A stretch of 64,000 nucleotides of DNA from Thalassotalea_H sp040779345 (GTDB lineage Bacteria > Pseudomonadota > Gammaproteobacteria > Enterobacterales > Alteromonadaceae). A model generated the notes under the pieces. It was not told where the DNA came from. It worked only from the letters and a program-made list of their open reading frames with translations, and searched no databases. Shown here in pieces: positions 44,593 through 52,960 of the stretch. How positions within the stretch are numbered: position 1 is the first letter of the stretch; each line of letters opens with the position of its first letter. The stretch lies in the NCBI GenBank assembly GCA_040779345.1, contig JBFONU010000009.1, positions 103,404 to 167,403 of the forward strand, in the 5' to 3' direction. Both the position numbers and the translations under genes were made by a program.

Positions 44593-44724
44593 GCCTATTT
44601 TCCCTTAAAAACCGTCAATTATTGACTAAATATGAGCACATAACATGTATTTTAGCGGCGTTTCAAGCCACACATCAACCTATAATAGCTAACAAATTCA
44701 ACAGAGCAATAATAAGAGGTTAAT

Positions 44725-45390
44725 GTGAACAGAGTTTTATATAGCGGTAACCGTAATGCATCAAGTTGGGCGTTCAGGGCGTGGCTAGCATTAAAAGAGC
44801 AAGGGATACCTTTCAAAGAAGTGATTGTTGATATCCGTAGACCCCAACGATGGAAGAACTTAGAAGAAATAGGCGAATTTTCGCCACCCGCAGCCGTGCC
44901 CGTTTTAAATGATGAGGGATTTATTATTTTTGATTCTATGGCAATTATGGAGTACGCAAATGAACTCGGATCTGACTCTCTGCTCCCCTCAGACATAAAG
45001 GCTCGTGCTAGAGCAAGGGCACTGGCCGCATGGCAACACTCTACGTTTGGTCGTGTATGCCCTTGTCTATTTTTTGAAAGCGCTTTTTACCCTGAAAAGA
45101 AGTTGCTGTCTACAGATGAAGTCCACGCGATTGAACAGGTTTATACGATATGGGAGGAATCGATATCGCAGTTTAACGGTGAGTATTTGGTAGGGAATTA
45201 TTCTTTAGCTGATATTATGTTTGTACCGTCAGTTATAAGGCTGACCTCTCACTTACAGCCTGATGTGCGTTGGCCTAAAGTTCAAAAGTGGGTAAAAACA
45301 TTGCTGGAACGCCCGTATATAAAAGAGTGGCTAGATGAAGCTTATAGTTTAGAGCCAATTTACTTGCCGGGTTACAGAAATGATCCTTAG
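44725..45390 (+). CDS. Glutathione S-transferase-like protein
   Basis: A 221-residue protein with an N-terminal thioredoxin-like domain (LYSGNRNASSWAFRAWLALKEQ, then AVPVLNDEGFIIFDSMAIMEYA with the Pro-cis loop and Glu/Ser glutathione contacts) and an all-helical C-terminal domain (NGEYLVGNYSLADIMFVP). The active-site Ser is likely in NASSW. The start is the GTG at 44725, preceded by AAGAGG; an ATG two bases earlier meets a stop at once. Cargo of cassette A, paired with the divergent Lrp-type gene. Confidence 0.85.
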   Translation: MNRVLYSGNRNASSWAFRAWLALKEQGIPFKEVIVDIRRPQRWKNLEEIGEFSPPAAVPVLNDEGFIIFDSMAIMEYANELGSDSLLPSDIKARARARALAAWQHSTFGRVCPCLFFESAFYPEKKLLSTDEVHAIEQVYTIWEESISQFNGEYLVGNYSLADIMFVPSVIRLTSHLQPDVRWPKVQKWVKTLLERPYIKEWLDEAYSLEPIYLPGYRNDP

Positions 45391-45489
45391 TATTAGGCAT
45401 GTTTCTATTTATTGTTACGGCTGAACGATACTGGGGTTATGGCGACAGATAAAATATATCGTAAAAAATTAACTCAAATCTTTTACGGT

Positions 45490-45511
45490 ATATCTAGCAT
45501 CCTTATATTTC
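45490..45511 (+). repeat. Shared boundary motif, copy 1
   Basis: A 22-base stretch, ATATCTAGCATCC followed by TTATATTTC, directly before the nth 3' fragment. It resembles the sequences at 50016, 51600 and 52961 (consensus CATCTAGCTTC, one variable base, TTAT, then a pyrimidine-rich end) and does not match the native nth upstream codons. Confidence 0.7.
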
Positions 45512-45754
45512 GGCTGGCCTACTATCGCTGTAGACACCCACATATTCAGAGTATCAAACCGCACGAAACTCGCAATGGGGAAAAATGTTGATTTAGTTGA
45601 ACAAAAGCTATTAAAGGTAGTACCTGCTGAATTTAAAGTAGATGTTCATCACTGGCTTATTCTACATGGTCGCTATACCTGCGTTGCCCGTAAACCCAAA
45701 TGTGGCGCTTGTATTATTGAAGACTTGTGTGAGTTTGAAGAAAAAAATGAGTAG
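45508..45754 (+). pseudogene. nth: nth 3' fragment, copy 1
   Basis: About 247 bases encoding the last 81 residues of endonuclease III (FGWPTIAVDTHIF to the TAG stop) with an intact frame, the catalytic Asp and all four cluster cysteines, but no start codon. Compared with the native 3' end I count nine amino-acid differences and many silent ones. Its Phe after DTHI is the residue E. coli has. It looks like a displaced functional end rather than a fresh duplicate. Confidence 0.9.
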
Positions 45755-46271
45755 TCAAAAAAGGCTCAGAAAGAACAACAGAATTTCTTTAATGTAATAA
45801 TTGAGATAATGCTTTTTTAATGCCTAAATTAACCTTATTCAGAACCATTCGTTATTTCTAAAGTTTGCCACCATAGGAACTTTGTTTTAGTCAATAATAG
45901 CTGTTTTTCTTCATTCTAATTTATAGTTAACTGAATACCACTGTCGCACTTTCGCATTATAAAAAAGTAAATCATCTCACAATAGAATACATACAAGCAC
46001 ATGAACTTTGTACTGTTACTTAATGTGGTTCCCTATAAATGTTTAAATTATAAACAGCAAAATTCAACAATTCATACATAAAAACTCGTATCGCAGAAGG
46101 AACAAAATGACTTTAATTCAATCAAAATTGATTTTTTGATTTACGGTATTTTAATTCTAGCTATTTAACTTATAGACTCAACATGATCACTAAATTATAA
46201 TTAGATAGCCCTTTATCTGTATAAGTATCAGAGATCCACCCTTGATTTAGTAGTATAAGTTGAATTAAATA
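45755..46271. other. Gene-free AT-rich stretch in cassette B
   Basis: Over 500 bases without a convincing gene. A ten-codon frame at 46107 has AGAAGGAAC before its ATG, which may be chance or a vestige. An AAAGAA/TTTCTTT inverted repeat lies soon after nth copy 1 but is too weak for a confident terminator. Confidence 0.5.
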
Positions 46272-47363
46272 ATGACCGACGAGCTTTTTAAAATATTACT
46301 GTTATTTAGCATTGCTCAGGGTATTGCGTTTTCCGCACTTCTTATATTCAAAAAGAAAGGTAACACCAAAGCTAACATATTATTAGCCCTTTTTATTTTA
46401 CTCACCATTATTCCTCTTTGGAATGATTATGCTGTGAATATGCCAGTAGAAGTGGGTTCCCTAAGGCTTGATTTTAGCTGGTTGTATTTACCAGCCTTTT
46501 ATGGGCCTTTACTTTATTTATATACGTTATCTTATACTCGAGCACCAAAACCTTCGAACTTTGTTTTTGTCATATTATTGCTTGCACCTGTAATAGGTGC
46601 GTTTATTAAAATAACACATGTTTATGTATTGCCTAATGGGTTACCAAAGAGCATCTGGTTAGCTTGGTATTTTATCATATACGCTCAAATTGGTGGGTGT
46701 ATATACGCAGCTTGTCATCGAATAACAGAATTTGAACACGAGGTTAAACAAAATTTATCGAATATTGATAAAGCAAAAACGGATTGGTTAAAGTTGTTAT
46801 TTCTGTTTTATATTGCAATTTTATTAGTAGCGTTAGCTCAAACTATTGCAAAGTCAATTGGTGTAAATAATTTAGATTTTTATAAAACGGTGATGAGTGT
46901 TGCTGAAGCTGTTTTTATATTTAGCATTGGTTTATGGGGGCTAAATAAGTCAGATATTCACTTCAGCGATTTTGTTGTAAGAACGAAAGAAAAGTATTCA
47001 AAGTCTGCTTTAACTGATGTTAAAGCTAATATGGTGGTTGATAGGCTTAACGTTTTAATGAAAAATGAAGAACCCTATTTGGATAGCGACATATCCTTGA
47101 TAGCTTTAGCAGAAAAATTACAAGTTACACCGCATCATTTATCACAGGTTATTAATGAGAAACTTCAACAAAACTTTTATGACTTTATAAACTCAGCTCG
47201 AATAGAGCGAGCAAAAGAAATGTTATCTACGCCTGACTTTAAAAAATTGCCCATTATCGACATTGCTTACCAAGTTGGCTTTAATAATAAAACCTCGTTT
47301 AATAACTCGTTTAAAAAATATACTCATCTAACCCCCTCCCAATTTCGAGCAACAAGTCTTTAG
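46272..47363 (+). CDS. Membrane-anchored AraC-family regulator
   Basis: A 363-residue protein. The first ~225 residues form about seven hydrophobic helices, and the C-terminal ~100 residues are an AraC/XylS DNA-binding domain with two helix-turn-helix motifs (LIALAEKLQVTPHHLSQVINEK and IDIAYQVGFNNKTSFNNSFKKYT, ending LTPSQFRA). It probably responds to a signal at the membrane. The two esterase-family genes downstream, 170 bases away on the same strand, are the likely targets. Confidence 0.87.
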   Translation: MTDELFKILLLFSIAQGIAFSALLIFKKKGNTKANILLALFILLTIIPLWNDYAVNMPVEVGSLRLDFSWLYLPAFYGPLLYLYTLSYTRAPKPSNFVFVILLLAPVIGAFIKITHVYVLPNGLPKSIWLAWYFIIYAQIGGCIYAACHRITEFEHEVKQNLSNIDKAKTDWLKLLFLFYIAILLVALAQTIAKSIGVNNLDFYKTVMSVAEAVFIFSIGLWGLNKSDIHFSDFVVRTKEKYSKSALTDVKANMVVDRLNVLMKNEEPYLDSDISLIALAEKLQVTPHHLSQVINEKLQQNFYDFINSARIERAKEMLSTPDFKKLPIIDIAYQVGFNNKTSFNNSFKKYTHLTPSQFRATSL

Positions 47364-47532
47364 CATATGTAAATAAACTTAAGTTTTCTTCTTATTATCG
47401 ATTTAATTTAAATATTTGGGTAAACCCGATAGGTATTGACGCTTTATTTTTAATAATCTGTACATTCTCCGTAGTTGAAATTTATTTTATTAATTAAATG
47501 ACCTAAGGTCACAAATTTAAAGAGTTAACTAT

Positions 47533-48729
47533 ATGAATATAATGACTATTGTACGAAATATTATTTGCACTTTCCTTCTAATATTTGGCCAACCAGTAGC
47601 TTTAGCATCAAATGATGTACAGAGTTTGGAAGTTAAAAGTGAAGAGATGGAAACATTATCGGTATCCACTACGTTGAATATTAAATCAAACGTATTATCT
47701 GAAGAACGTAAAGTATTAGTACATCTACCAGAGGGATATAAAGAATCTAATAAGGCATATCCTGTATTGTACCTTTTGGATGGCAATCGGCATTTACCAC
47801 ATGCCATTTTATCATCTCAAATTTTGCATCAAGAAAGCTTAATTCCTGAAATGATTATTGTAGCGATCACAAATAATAGAGGAACAAGAACAAGGGATTT
47901 ATCGACTAATAAGGTGGCTTTTAGCAAATTTATTGAAGATGAATTATTTCCAGTTATTCAATCTCGCTATAGAACGTCTGCAATTAAAACGTTATTTGGG
48001 CATTCTATGGCAGGTTACTTTGCTACAAATATTCTGGCCGACACCTCAAATATGTTCAATAACTATATCGCTGCAAGTCCAGTATTACAGATAAACGAGG
48101 CGCATATTGTAGAAACATTTAATCAGCTACAAATGCCTAATATTTCAGAACGGTCAATTTATTTCACTTTGACAGATGCTGTTGTTGAGGGAAAAGCAGC
48201 AGGCGATGCGATGACAAGCTTTGTAGCAAACTTAACATCTTCAGATCCAAAGGGACTCAATTGGAGTTATGACTTTATTCCCAACCAAGTACATATGACC
48301 ACACCTTATATTACTTTATATGAAGGACTCACATTTGTTTTTTCTGATTTTCAAGCCCCTAAAATAGCGAGCCTACAAGACTATGAAGCTTTAGGTGGAA
48401 TGGCTGGTTTGAATAAGCATTATGCACTTAGGTCTGAGAAATATAGTGTGAATAATGTAATTCCTGAGCGTACTTTACGACGAATCGGGTTTACTATTTT
48501 AGATGATGGGCATTCCAAAGAAGCGCTTATAATATTAGAAACTAATGCTACTAAAAACCCAAACTCTCTACGCGCGCTTAATGCACTTGGTACCGCGTAT
48601 CAAGAATTGCAACAGAACCAAAAAGCGATTGAAGTTTATAGCAAAGCATTGGCGTTAGCAAAAAAACTCTCATCCCCCGCTCAAAAGCGTTTTGAAAGAG
48701 AAATTAAAAAGATATCTGGCCTCCTATAA
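47533..48729 (+). CDS. Secreted alpha/beta-hydrolase (esterase D/Fes family) with C-terminal TPR
   Basis: A 398-residue exported protein with a signal peptide ending near ALAS. The esterase domain (PF00756 type) has YPVLYLLDGNRHLPHA, the nucleophile Ser in FGHSMAGY and a catalytic-type His in VHMTTP. Two TPR-like helix pairs end the protein (SLRALNALGTAYQELQQNQ). Relatives hydrolyse siderophore or acyl esters; the substrate here is unknown. It is paralogous to the next gene and to the cassette D esterase. Confidence 0.85.
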   Translation: MNIMTIVRNIICTFLLIFGQPVALASNDVQSLEVKSEEMETLSVSTTLNIKSNVLSEERKVLVHLPEGYKESNKAYPVLYLLDGNRHLPHAILSSQILHQESLIPEMIIVAITNNRGTRTRDLSTNKVAFSKFIEDELFPVIQSRYRTSAIKTLFGHSMAGYFATNILADTSNMFNNYIAASPVLQINEAHIVETFNQLQMPNISERSIYFTLTDAVVEGKAAGDAMTSFVANLTSSDPKGLNWSYDFIPNQVHMTTPYITLYEGLTFVFSDFQAPKIASLQDYEALGGMAGLNKHYALRSEKYSVNNVIPERTLRRIGFTILDDGHSKEALIILETNATKNPNSLRALNALGTAYQELQQNQKAIEVYSKALALAKKLSSPAQKRFEREIKKISGLL

Positions 48730-48807
48730 CTTACGAACATGTAAAATGAACACCTAACGTGTGTGCTATAACAACCTAAATTATTTTTCATTTTAATTGA
48801 GACTCTT

Positions 48808-49941
48808 ATGAAAATATCATTGGCAATATTGACATTATTTTTATCATTTAATGTTTTAGCTACGAATCTAATCGATAAAAAAAGCATTATAAATGTTGGC
48901 ACTGTAGATTCTATTAAAGTAGGCATTCAACAAGCTATTTCCATCTACTTGCCGGATAGTTATGGAACTGAAAACAACTCATTTCCAGTGATGTATATTA
49001 TTGATGGAGATAAGTATTTTCTTAACTCTATTGCTTACCAAAAAACGCTCGCTTGGCAATCAAAGTCCCCTGAGTTTATAGTCGTGGGGATTAATATTGA
49101 CAAGAAAAAGCGTAGAGATCTTTTAGGTAAAAAATCACAAGAGTTTATAGAGATCTTTCAGAACCAGATAATTAAATATGTCGACAATAACTATCGGACA
49201 AATGGTAAAAGGATGTATTTTGGTTGGGAGATGGCTGGCGGTTTCGCACTAGATTTATTTGCACAGTACCCTGAATTGATCGATGCCTACTTTTTAGCAA
49301 GCTCTACTTACTTCACAAAAGAACGAATAGATCGTGTAGAAAGTACCTTGCAAGACAAAAAGGCTATCTCTGACTTCTTTTACTATACATTGGGGACTGT
49401 TGAAGCTTGGTCATTAGATTCCCATGAAATGCTATCTAAAGTATTTACTACGGCAAATAGAGCAAATTTTAAGTGGGAATTACATATTTCGCCAAGTGAT
49501 GACCATTACACAACACCTCTTAACACTTTAAATATAGGACTTGCCAGTTATTTTTATGACTATGCGCCAATAAGGTTTTATTCTATCAAAGAATTTGAAA
49601 TTTTTGGGGGGATTAATGCTTTAAAAACGCACTATAAAAGACGAGGTGAATCTTATCAAATTAGCACAGATATTCATTCTGAAACAAAGCACTATTTGCT
49701 TAATCAAGCTATAAATGAAAACGATTTTTATTATTTTACGAAGCTTGTTTCTGAGTTCGACGGTTTTATTGAAAGTCAAAATTATTCTACAGGCTTTATT
49801 TTGAAAATCGGGCAATTTTACTCTGATAATAAAGCGATTAAAGAAGCGGTTGCTCTTTATAAATCAGAGTTAATTAAAAATCCTGAAAATCCAAAAATAA
49901 TTAAAGAGCTAATAATAATACAAGAGCCGGTTCAAAACTAA
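48808..49941 (+). CDS. Esterase-family paralogue lacking the nucleophile serine
   Basis: A 377-residue secreted protein (signal peptide ending near VLAT) with the same architecture as the preceding gene: FPVMYIIDGDKYFL in place of YPVLYLLDGN, and a C-terminal TPR-like stretch. The nucleophile elbow reads FGWEMAGG instead of GHSMAGG, so His-Ser has become Trp-Glu, while the distal His (DDHYTTP) remains. Hydrolysis is therefore unlikely; binding or regulation of the sister enzyme is possible. It follows that gene by 78 bases. Confidence 0.82.
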   Translation: MKISLAILTLFLSFNVLATNLIDKKSIINVGTVDSIKVGIQQAISIYLPDSYGTENNSFPVMYIIDGDKYFLNSIAYQKTLAWQSKSPEFIVVGINIDKKKRRDLLGKKSQEFIEIFQNQIIKYVDNNYRTNGKRMYFGWEMAGGFALDLFAQYPELIDAYFLASSTYFTKERIDRVESTLQDKKAISDFFYYTLGTVEAWSLDSHEMLSKVFTTANRANFKWELHISPSDDHYTTPLNTLNIGLASYFYDYAPIRFYSIKEFEIFGGINALKTHYKRRGESYQISTDIHSETKHYLLNQAINENDFYYFTKLVSEFDGFIESQNYSTGFILKIGQFYSDNKAIKEAVALYKSELIKNPENPKIIKELIIIQEPVQN

Positions 49942-50015
49942 ATAAAAAGCGTAGCTAAAAAGTTACTTAAAAGTATTATCAACATTTGCTATCGGCACAA
50001 TTCAGAAGTTCATTT

Positions 50016-50037
50016 ACATCTACCTTCATTATCTTTT
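50016..50037 (+). repeat. Shared boundary motif, copy 2
   Basis: ACATCTACCTTC followed by ATTATCTTTT immediately precedes nth copy 2. It matches the other three boundary motifs at most positions. Confidence 0.7.
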
Positions 50038-50280
50038 GGCTGGCCAACAATCGCTGTAGACACCCATATTTACCGTGTTTCTAACCGCCCTAAGCTTGCA
50101 ATGGGTAAAACCGTTGATGACGTCGAACAAAAGCTCTTAAAAGTCGTCCCAAAAGAGTTCAAAGTAGATGTACACCACTGGCTCATTTTACATGGTCGCT
50201 ATACCTGCGTAGCACGTAAACCTAAATGTGGCAGCTGTATTATTGAAGATTTGTGTGAGTTTAAAGATAAGACCGACTAA
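50034..50280 (+). pseudogene. nth: nth 3' fragment, copy 2
   Basis: About 247 bases from TTTTGGCTGGCC to TAA, an intact frame for the last 81 Nth residues with catalytic Asp and all cluster cysteines. It differs from the native end at twelve amino acids (for example Tyr after DTHI, PKEF for PAEF and GSC for GAC). A perfect ten-base hairpin follows its stop, perhaps the donor gene's own terminator. Confidence 0.9.
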
Positions 50281-50284
50281 TTCA

Positions 50285-50312
50285 ATGTCTGTTTGGAGCA
50301 ATAAACAGACAT
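50285..50312 (+). terminator. Hairpin after nth copy 2
   Basis: ATGTCTGTTT and AAACAGACAT pair perfectly over ten bases around an eight-base loop, four bases after the stop of copy 2. The following sequence is only moderately T-rich (ACATATTTT), so termination is likely but not certain. Confidence 0.5.
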
Positions 50313-50319
50313 ACATATT

Positions 50320-50886
50320 TTAACTACTAGAGTGCAGCTGCACTCCTTTGAATAAAAAGTCTAGGGACTTATCGGCACTGTCTGGTGTCAACTCACCAGT
50401 TGAATCACATGCTAATGCCATTGAAAAACCATGAAGATAGTCAACTAATAAATCAAGAAAAGCTTTCTCTTGATCGCTTCTTAGTTTTAATGGGTTAACA
50501 ATCAAATTAAATCTACATATAAATACGTCAGCAGGGCTGTTTGAAGACATTGATAGAAGCGTTTTAAGTAAGCCATCATATGCTTTGAGAATTGTTAAGT
50601 AACTTTTTGAAAGTTCTTTTAGTTCCTGTTTCCAATCTAATTTTCCACTAGGTACATATATTTCTGACATTAGCGACTTGGCAACCCCCTCCAATAAAAT
50701 ACTTTTGTTATTAAAGTAATAATACAAAGCCATAGGATCGACATTCAGCTCTTTCGATATTGCTCTCATACTAGGAACTTGTCCAGTGCCAGCCATCATA
50801 GATTTAGCCTTACTTACTATTAATTCAGCACTGAGACTATTTTTCTCTTTAGAAGGCCGACCTCTTTTTACTTCGGATTCACTCAT
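50320..50886 (-). CDS. TetR-family transcriptional regulator
   Basis: A 188-residue TetR-type protein. The N-terminal DNA-binding domain has GQVPSMRAISKELNVDPMALYYYFNNKSILLEGV (read in two halves around the turn), and the remainder is an all-helical ligand and dimer domain with a TetR_C-like LVDYLHGFSMALAC segment. It is divergent from the reductase pseudogene, and two TTCTAC-type palindromes lie between them, so it most likely represses both genes until an inducer binds. Confidence 0.88.
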   Translation of the reverse strand: MSESEVKRGRPSKEKNSLSAELIVSKAKSMMAGTGQVPSMRAISKELNVDPMALYYYFNNKSILLEGVAKSLMSEIYVPSGKLDWKQELKELSKSYLTILKAYDGLLKTLLSMSSNSPADVFICRFNLIVNPLKLRSDQEKAFLDLLVDYLHGFSMALACDSTGELTPDSADKSLDFLFKGVQLHSSS

Positions 50887-50914
50887 ATAAAAATCTATAT
50901 ACTTTACTTTTAAT

Positions 50915-50929
50915 TTCTACGGCGTAGAA
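50915..50929. promoter_or_regulatory. TetR-type operator, site 1
   Basis: The perfect inverted repeat TTCTAC-GGC-GTAGAA lies 29 bases before the tetR start. The same half-sites recur 27 bases on, the usual mark of a TetR operator pair. Confidence 0.72.
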
Positions 50930-50941
50930 TAATCTTACAAC

Positions 50942-50958
50942 ATTCTACACTGTAGAAT
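50942..50958. promoter_or_regulatory. TetR-type operator, site 2
   Basis: ATTCTAC-ACT-GTAGAAT, a 17-base palindrome with the half-site of site 1, about 30 bases before the reductase start. It would block the reductase promoter when bound. Confidence 0.72.
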
Positions 50959-50987
50959 AAAGTTAAATTAAGTTAATAGGGGTATTT

Positions 50988-51524
50988 ATGTCCAATAAAG
51001 TATTTATAGCTACAAGTCTCGATGGTTACATCGCTGGAAAAAATAATGAAGTTGATTGGTTAGAGGCAATTCCTAACCCAGATAATATCGATATGGGTTT
51101 TCAGGCTCTGATGGAAAGTATCGATGCATTAGTTATGGGGCGCAACACTATGGAGTTGGTTGCAAGTATGGACATTGAATGACCTTACAGTAAACCTGTT
51201 TTCGTTTTAAGCAAATCATTGAAGAAAGTACCAGACAAACTAGAAGGAAAAGTGTTTTTAGTTAAAGGTAATGTAAAAAGCATCAATAACGAATTAAAGG
51301 CAAAAGGATACATTAACTTATATATAAATGGTGGCTTGACTATTCAGAGCTTTTTAAAAGAAGATTTAGTAGATCAACTTATTATTACAACAATACCAAT
51401 ATTACTCGGTAGTGGAATTCGACTCTTTGGTGAATTAGATCATGTATTAGAGTTTAGGTGCACAAAATCAGAAAGGTATTCAAATGGTATTTGCCAAAAT
51501 CATTTTGAGCGATACTCAGGTTAA
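50988..51524 (+). pseudogene. RibD C-terminal/dihydrofolate reductase-like protein, one in-frame stop
   Basis: Read as a whole, 50988-51524 encodes about 178 residues of a DHFR-like reductase (RibD_C family): VFIATSLDGYIAGKNNEVDWL at the start, ALVMGRNTMELV, KPVFVLSKSLKKVP, NLYINGGLTIQSFL and IPILLGSGIRLFGEL. The frame is broken only by a TGA at 51180-51182 after MDIE. The next codons continue the family pattern (PYSKPVFVLS), and the family usually has Trp there, so TGG to TGA is the simplest cause. AGGGGT precedes the ATG. Confidence 0.85.
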
Positions 51525-51599
51525 TACTTAATTGAATACAAGTGCCAATGACGATACCGCTTGCGGCACAAAACAGTCAATCACATGGATGTGAAGTCA

Positions 51600-51621
51600 G
51601 CATCTAGCTTCTTTATACTTC
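51600..51621 (+). repeat. Shared boundary motif, copy 3
   Basis: GCATCTAGCTTC followed by TTTATACTTC directly precedes nth copy 3. It is the closest of the four to the consensus. Confidence 0.7.
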
Positions 51622-51864
51622 GGCTGGCCGACAATTGCTGTGAACACGCATATCGACCGCGTATCAAACCACACTAAATTTGCTACGGGTAAAAACGTAG
51701 TAGAAGTAGAACAAAAACTGTTAAAGGTAGTACCTGCCGAATTTAAAGTCGATGTACATCACTGGCTCATTTTTCATGGCCGTTATACCTGCGCTGCTCG
51801 TAAACCAAGATGTGGTGCTTGTATTATTGAAGATTTATGCGAGTTTAAAGATAAAACAGAATAA
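51618..51864 (+). pseudogene. nth: nth 3' fragment, copy 3
   Basis: About 247 bases with an open frame to TAA. Only six amino acids differ from the native end, but several are damaging: the catalytic Asp138 position is Asn (AVNTHID), and LIFH and CAARK replace LILH and CVARK. The cluster cysteines remain. These substitutions suggest the fragment is no longer under selection. Confidence 0.9.
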
Positions 51865-51973
51865 AATTACAATTCAGGGCAAATAGCAGACGTTTAACCT
51901 TTAATATTTCAATTAGTTAAACGGTAGCTAGGATAACTTTAAACAGACAAAGCAAAGTGGCAAAAGCCGAGCT

Positions 51974-52816
51974 TTATTTTTTCAAAAAATAATCTCTGTA
52001 CGCCAAAAATTGCCCGATAACAGGTGTGGTACTGTGATTTTCATCGTTTAACCAATCTATTTCCCAACGTAACTTATCATTTTTATTAGCTTTTAACGCT
52101 TCATCTAAGGCTAAAATAGGTCTTCTTAATAAATACCCTTCATCACCAATGTTAGCGTACAAATATCCAGTTAACTCTGCTTTGTTCACTTTCGCCAATA
52201 ATTGATTCAAGACTAAATCATTATCCCAACGAAGGCTTGGACTGAAGGTAAAATATGCATCAAACATAGTTGTGTTTTTTATCATAGTGTCTATGGCAAA
52301 TAGGCCGCCATACGAATGGCCTGATAAATATCGCATTTTGGTCACGCGAAAGTTTTCATTAACAAATGGAAAAAGTTCTTCACTGATAAACTGTCTAAAT
52401 CTATCTGCCCCACCGGAATTCGGCACGTTTTCTACGGAAGATGGTGTAAAGTCGCGGTCACGGTTGTTACTATTTAAACCAACTATGATTAACTCTGGCA
52501 TTTGCCTATAGCCAGCCAAAAAATATTGACTACCCGCGGCATGAAGTAAATTAGCGTTGCCATCAAGCAAATAAAGAACATCATAATTATTTTTCGATGC
52601 GCGCTCATAAGATCGAGGCAAATAGACACTGATACTAATATCTTCATGAAGTTTTTTCGACGTTAAAACATGCCTTTCACCGATAGTAATAGGCTCTACA
52701 GCAGTTACTAACCAAGAAACAGTTGTAAAAAATATAAAAATAAAACTTTTGAAAAAAAAATTTATTTGCAAGGTTTCTCTACGATATTTGTTCTGACTCA
52801 TTTTATATATTTTCAT
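51974..52816 (-). CDS. Secreted esterase (esterase D/IroE-Fes-like alpha/beta hydrolase)
   Basis: A 280-residue protein with an N-terminal signal or membrane segment (FFFKSFIFIFFTTVSWLVTA) and an esterase domain: YDVLYLLDGNANLLHA, nucleophile Ser in SGHSYGGLFA, and His in DENHSTTP. It resembles periplasmic ferric-enterobactin esterase IroE and the 47533 gene but lacks the TPR tail. The start is uncertain by a few codons because no clear ribosome site is seen. Cargo of cassette D. Confidence 0.83.
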   Translation of the reverse strand: MKIYKMSQNKYRRETLQINFFFKSFIFIFFTTVSWLVTAVEPITIGERHVLTSKKLHEDISISVYLPRSYERASKNNYDVLYLLDGNANLLHAAGSQYFLAGYRQMPELIIVGLNSNNRDRDFTPSSVENVPNSGGADRFRQFISEELFPFVNENFRVTKMRYLSGHSYGGLFAIDTMIKNTTMFDAYFTFSPSLRWDNDLVLNQLLAKVNKAELTGYLYANIGDEGYLLRRPILALDEALKANKNDKLRWEIDWLNDENHSTTPVIGQFLAYRDYFLKK

Positions 52817-52960
52817 CCAAATAATTTGTTAGTTAGAGTGTTGCACAACCAACACAATGATTACAAGTGTAATCTTTATGTAAAGTAATGACACGTAAAT
52901 TTTCTAAAAGACGATAACTAATATGGCGCAAAATATAACCCGATTAATTAGGATAAATTT

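Larger units (their letters stand above)
43830..45507 (+). mobile_element. nth-associated cassette A (Lrp regulator + GST-like protein)
   Basis: Inferred unit of about 1.68 kb, from the crossover in the native nth to the start of nth copy 1. It begins with the working nth 3' end and carries a divergent lrp-type and GST-like gene pair. No integrase, transposase or inverted terminal repeats are seen. Under the displacement model this is the newest insertion. Confidence 0.6.
45508..50033 (+). mobile_element. nth-associated cassette B (AraC regulator + two esterase-family genes)
   Basis: Inferred unit of about 4.5 kb from nth copy 1 to the start of copy 2. It carries an AraC-type regulator and two related esterase-like genes, all on the plus strand. 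No recombinase is visible. Confidence 0.55.
50034..51617 (+). mobile_element. nth-associated cassette C (TetR regulator + RibD-like reductase)
   Basis: Inferred unit of about 1.6 kb from nth copy 2 to the start of copy 3, holding a divergent tetR-type and reductase gene pair with operators between them. No recombinase is visible. Confidence 0.6.

Noticed and set aside
46107..46139. Ten-codon frame with a good ribosome site as a leader peptide
   Set aside because: It is far from the AraC gene start, has no attenuator behind it, and could easily be chance in AT-rich DNA.
45508..51864. nth fragments as separate short endonuclease genes
   Set aside because: They lack start codons, ribosome sites and the helix-hairpin-helix half with Lys120, so they cannot be working Nth enzymes.
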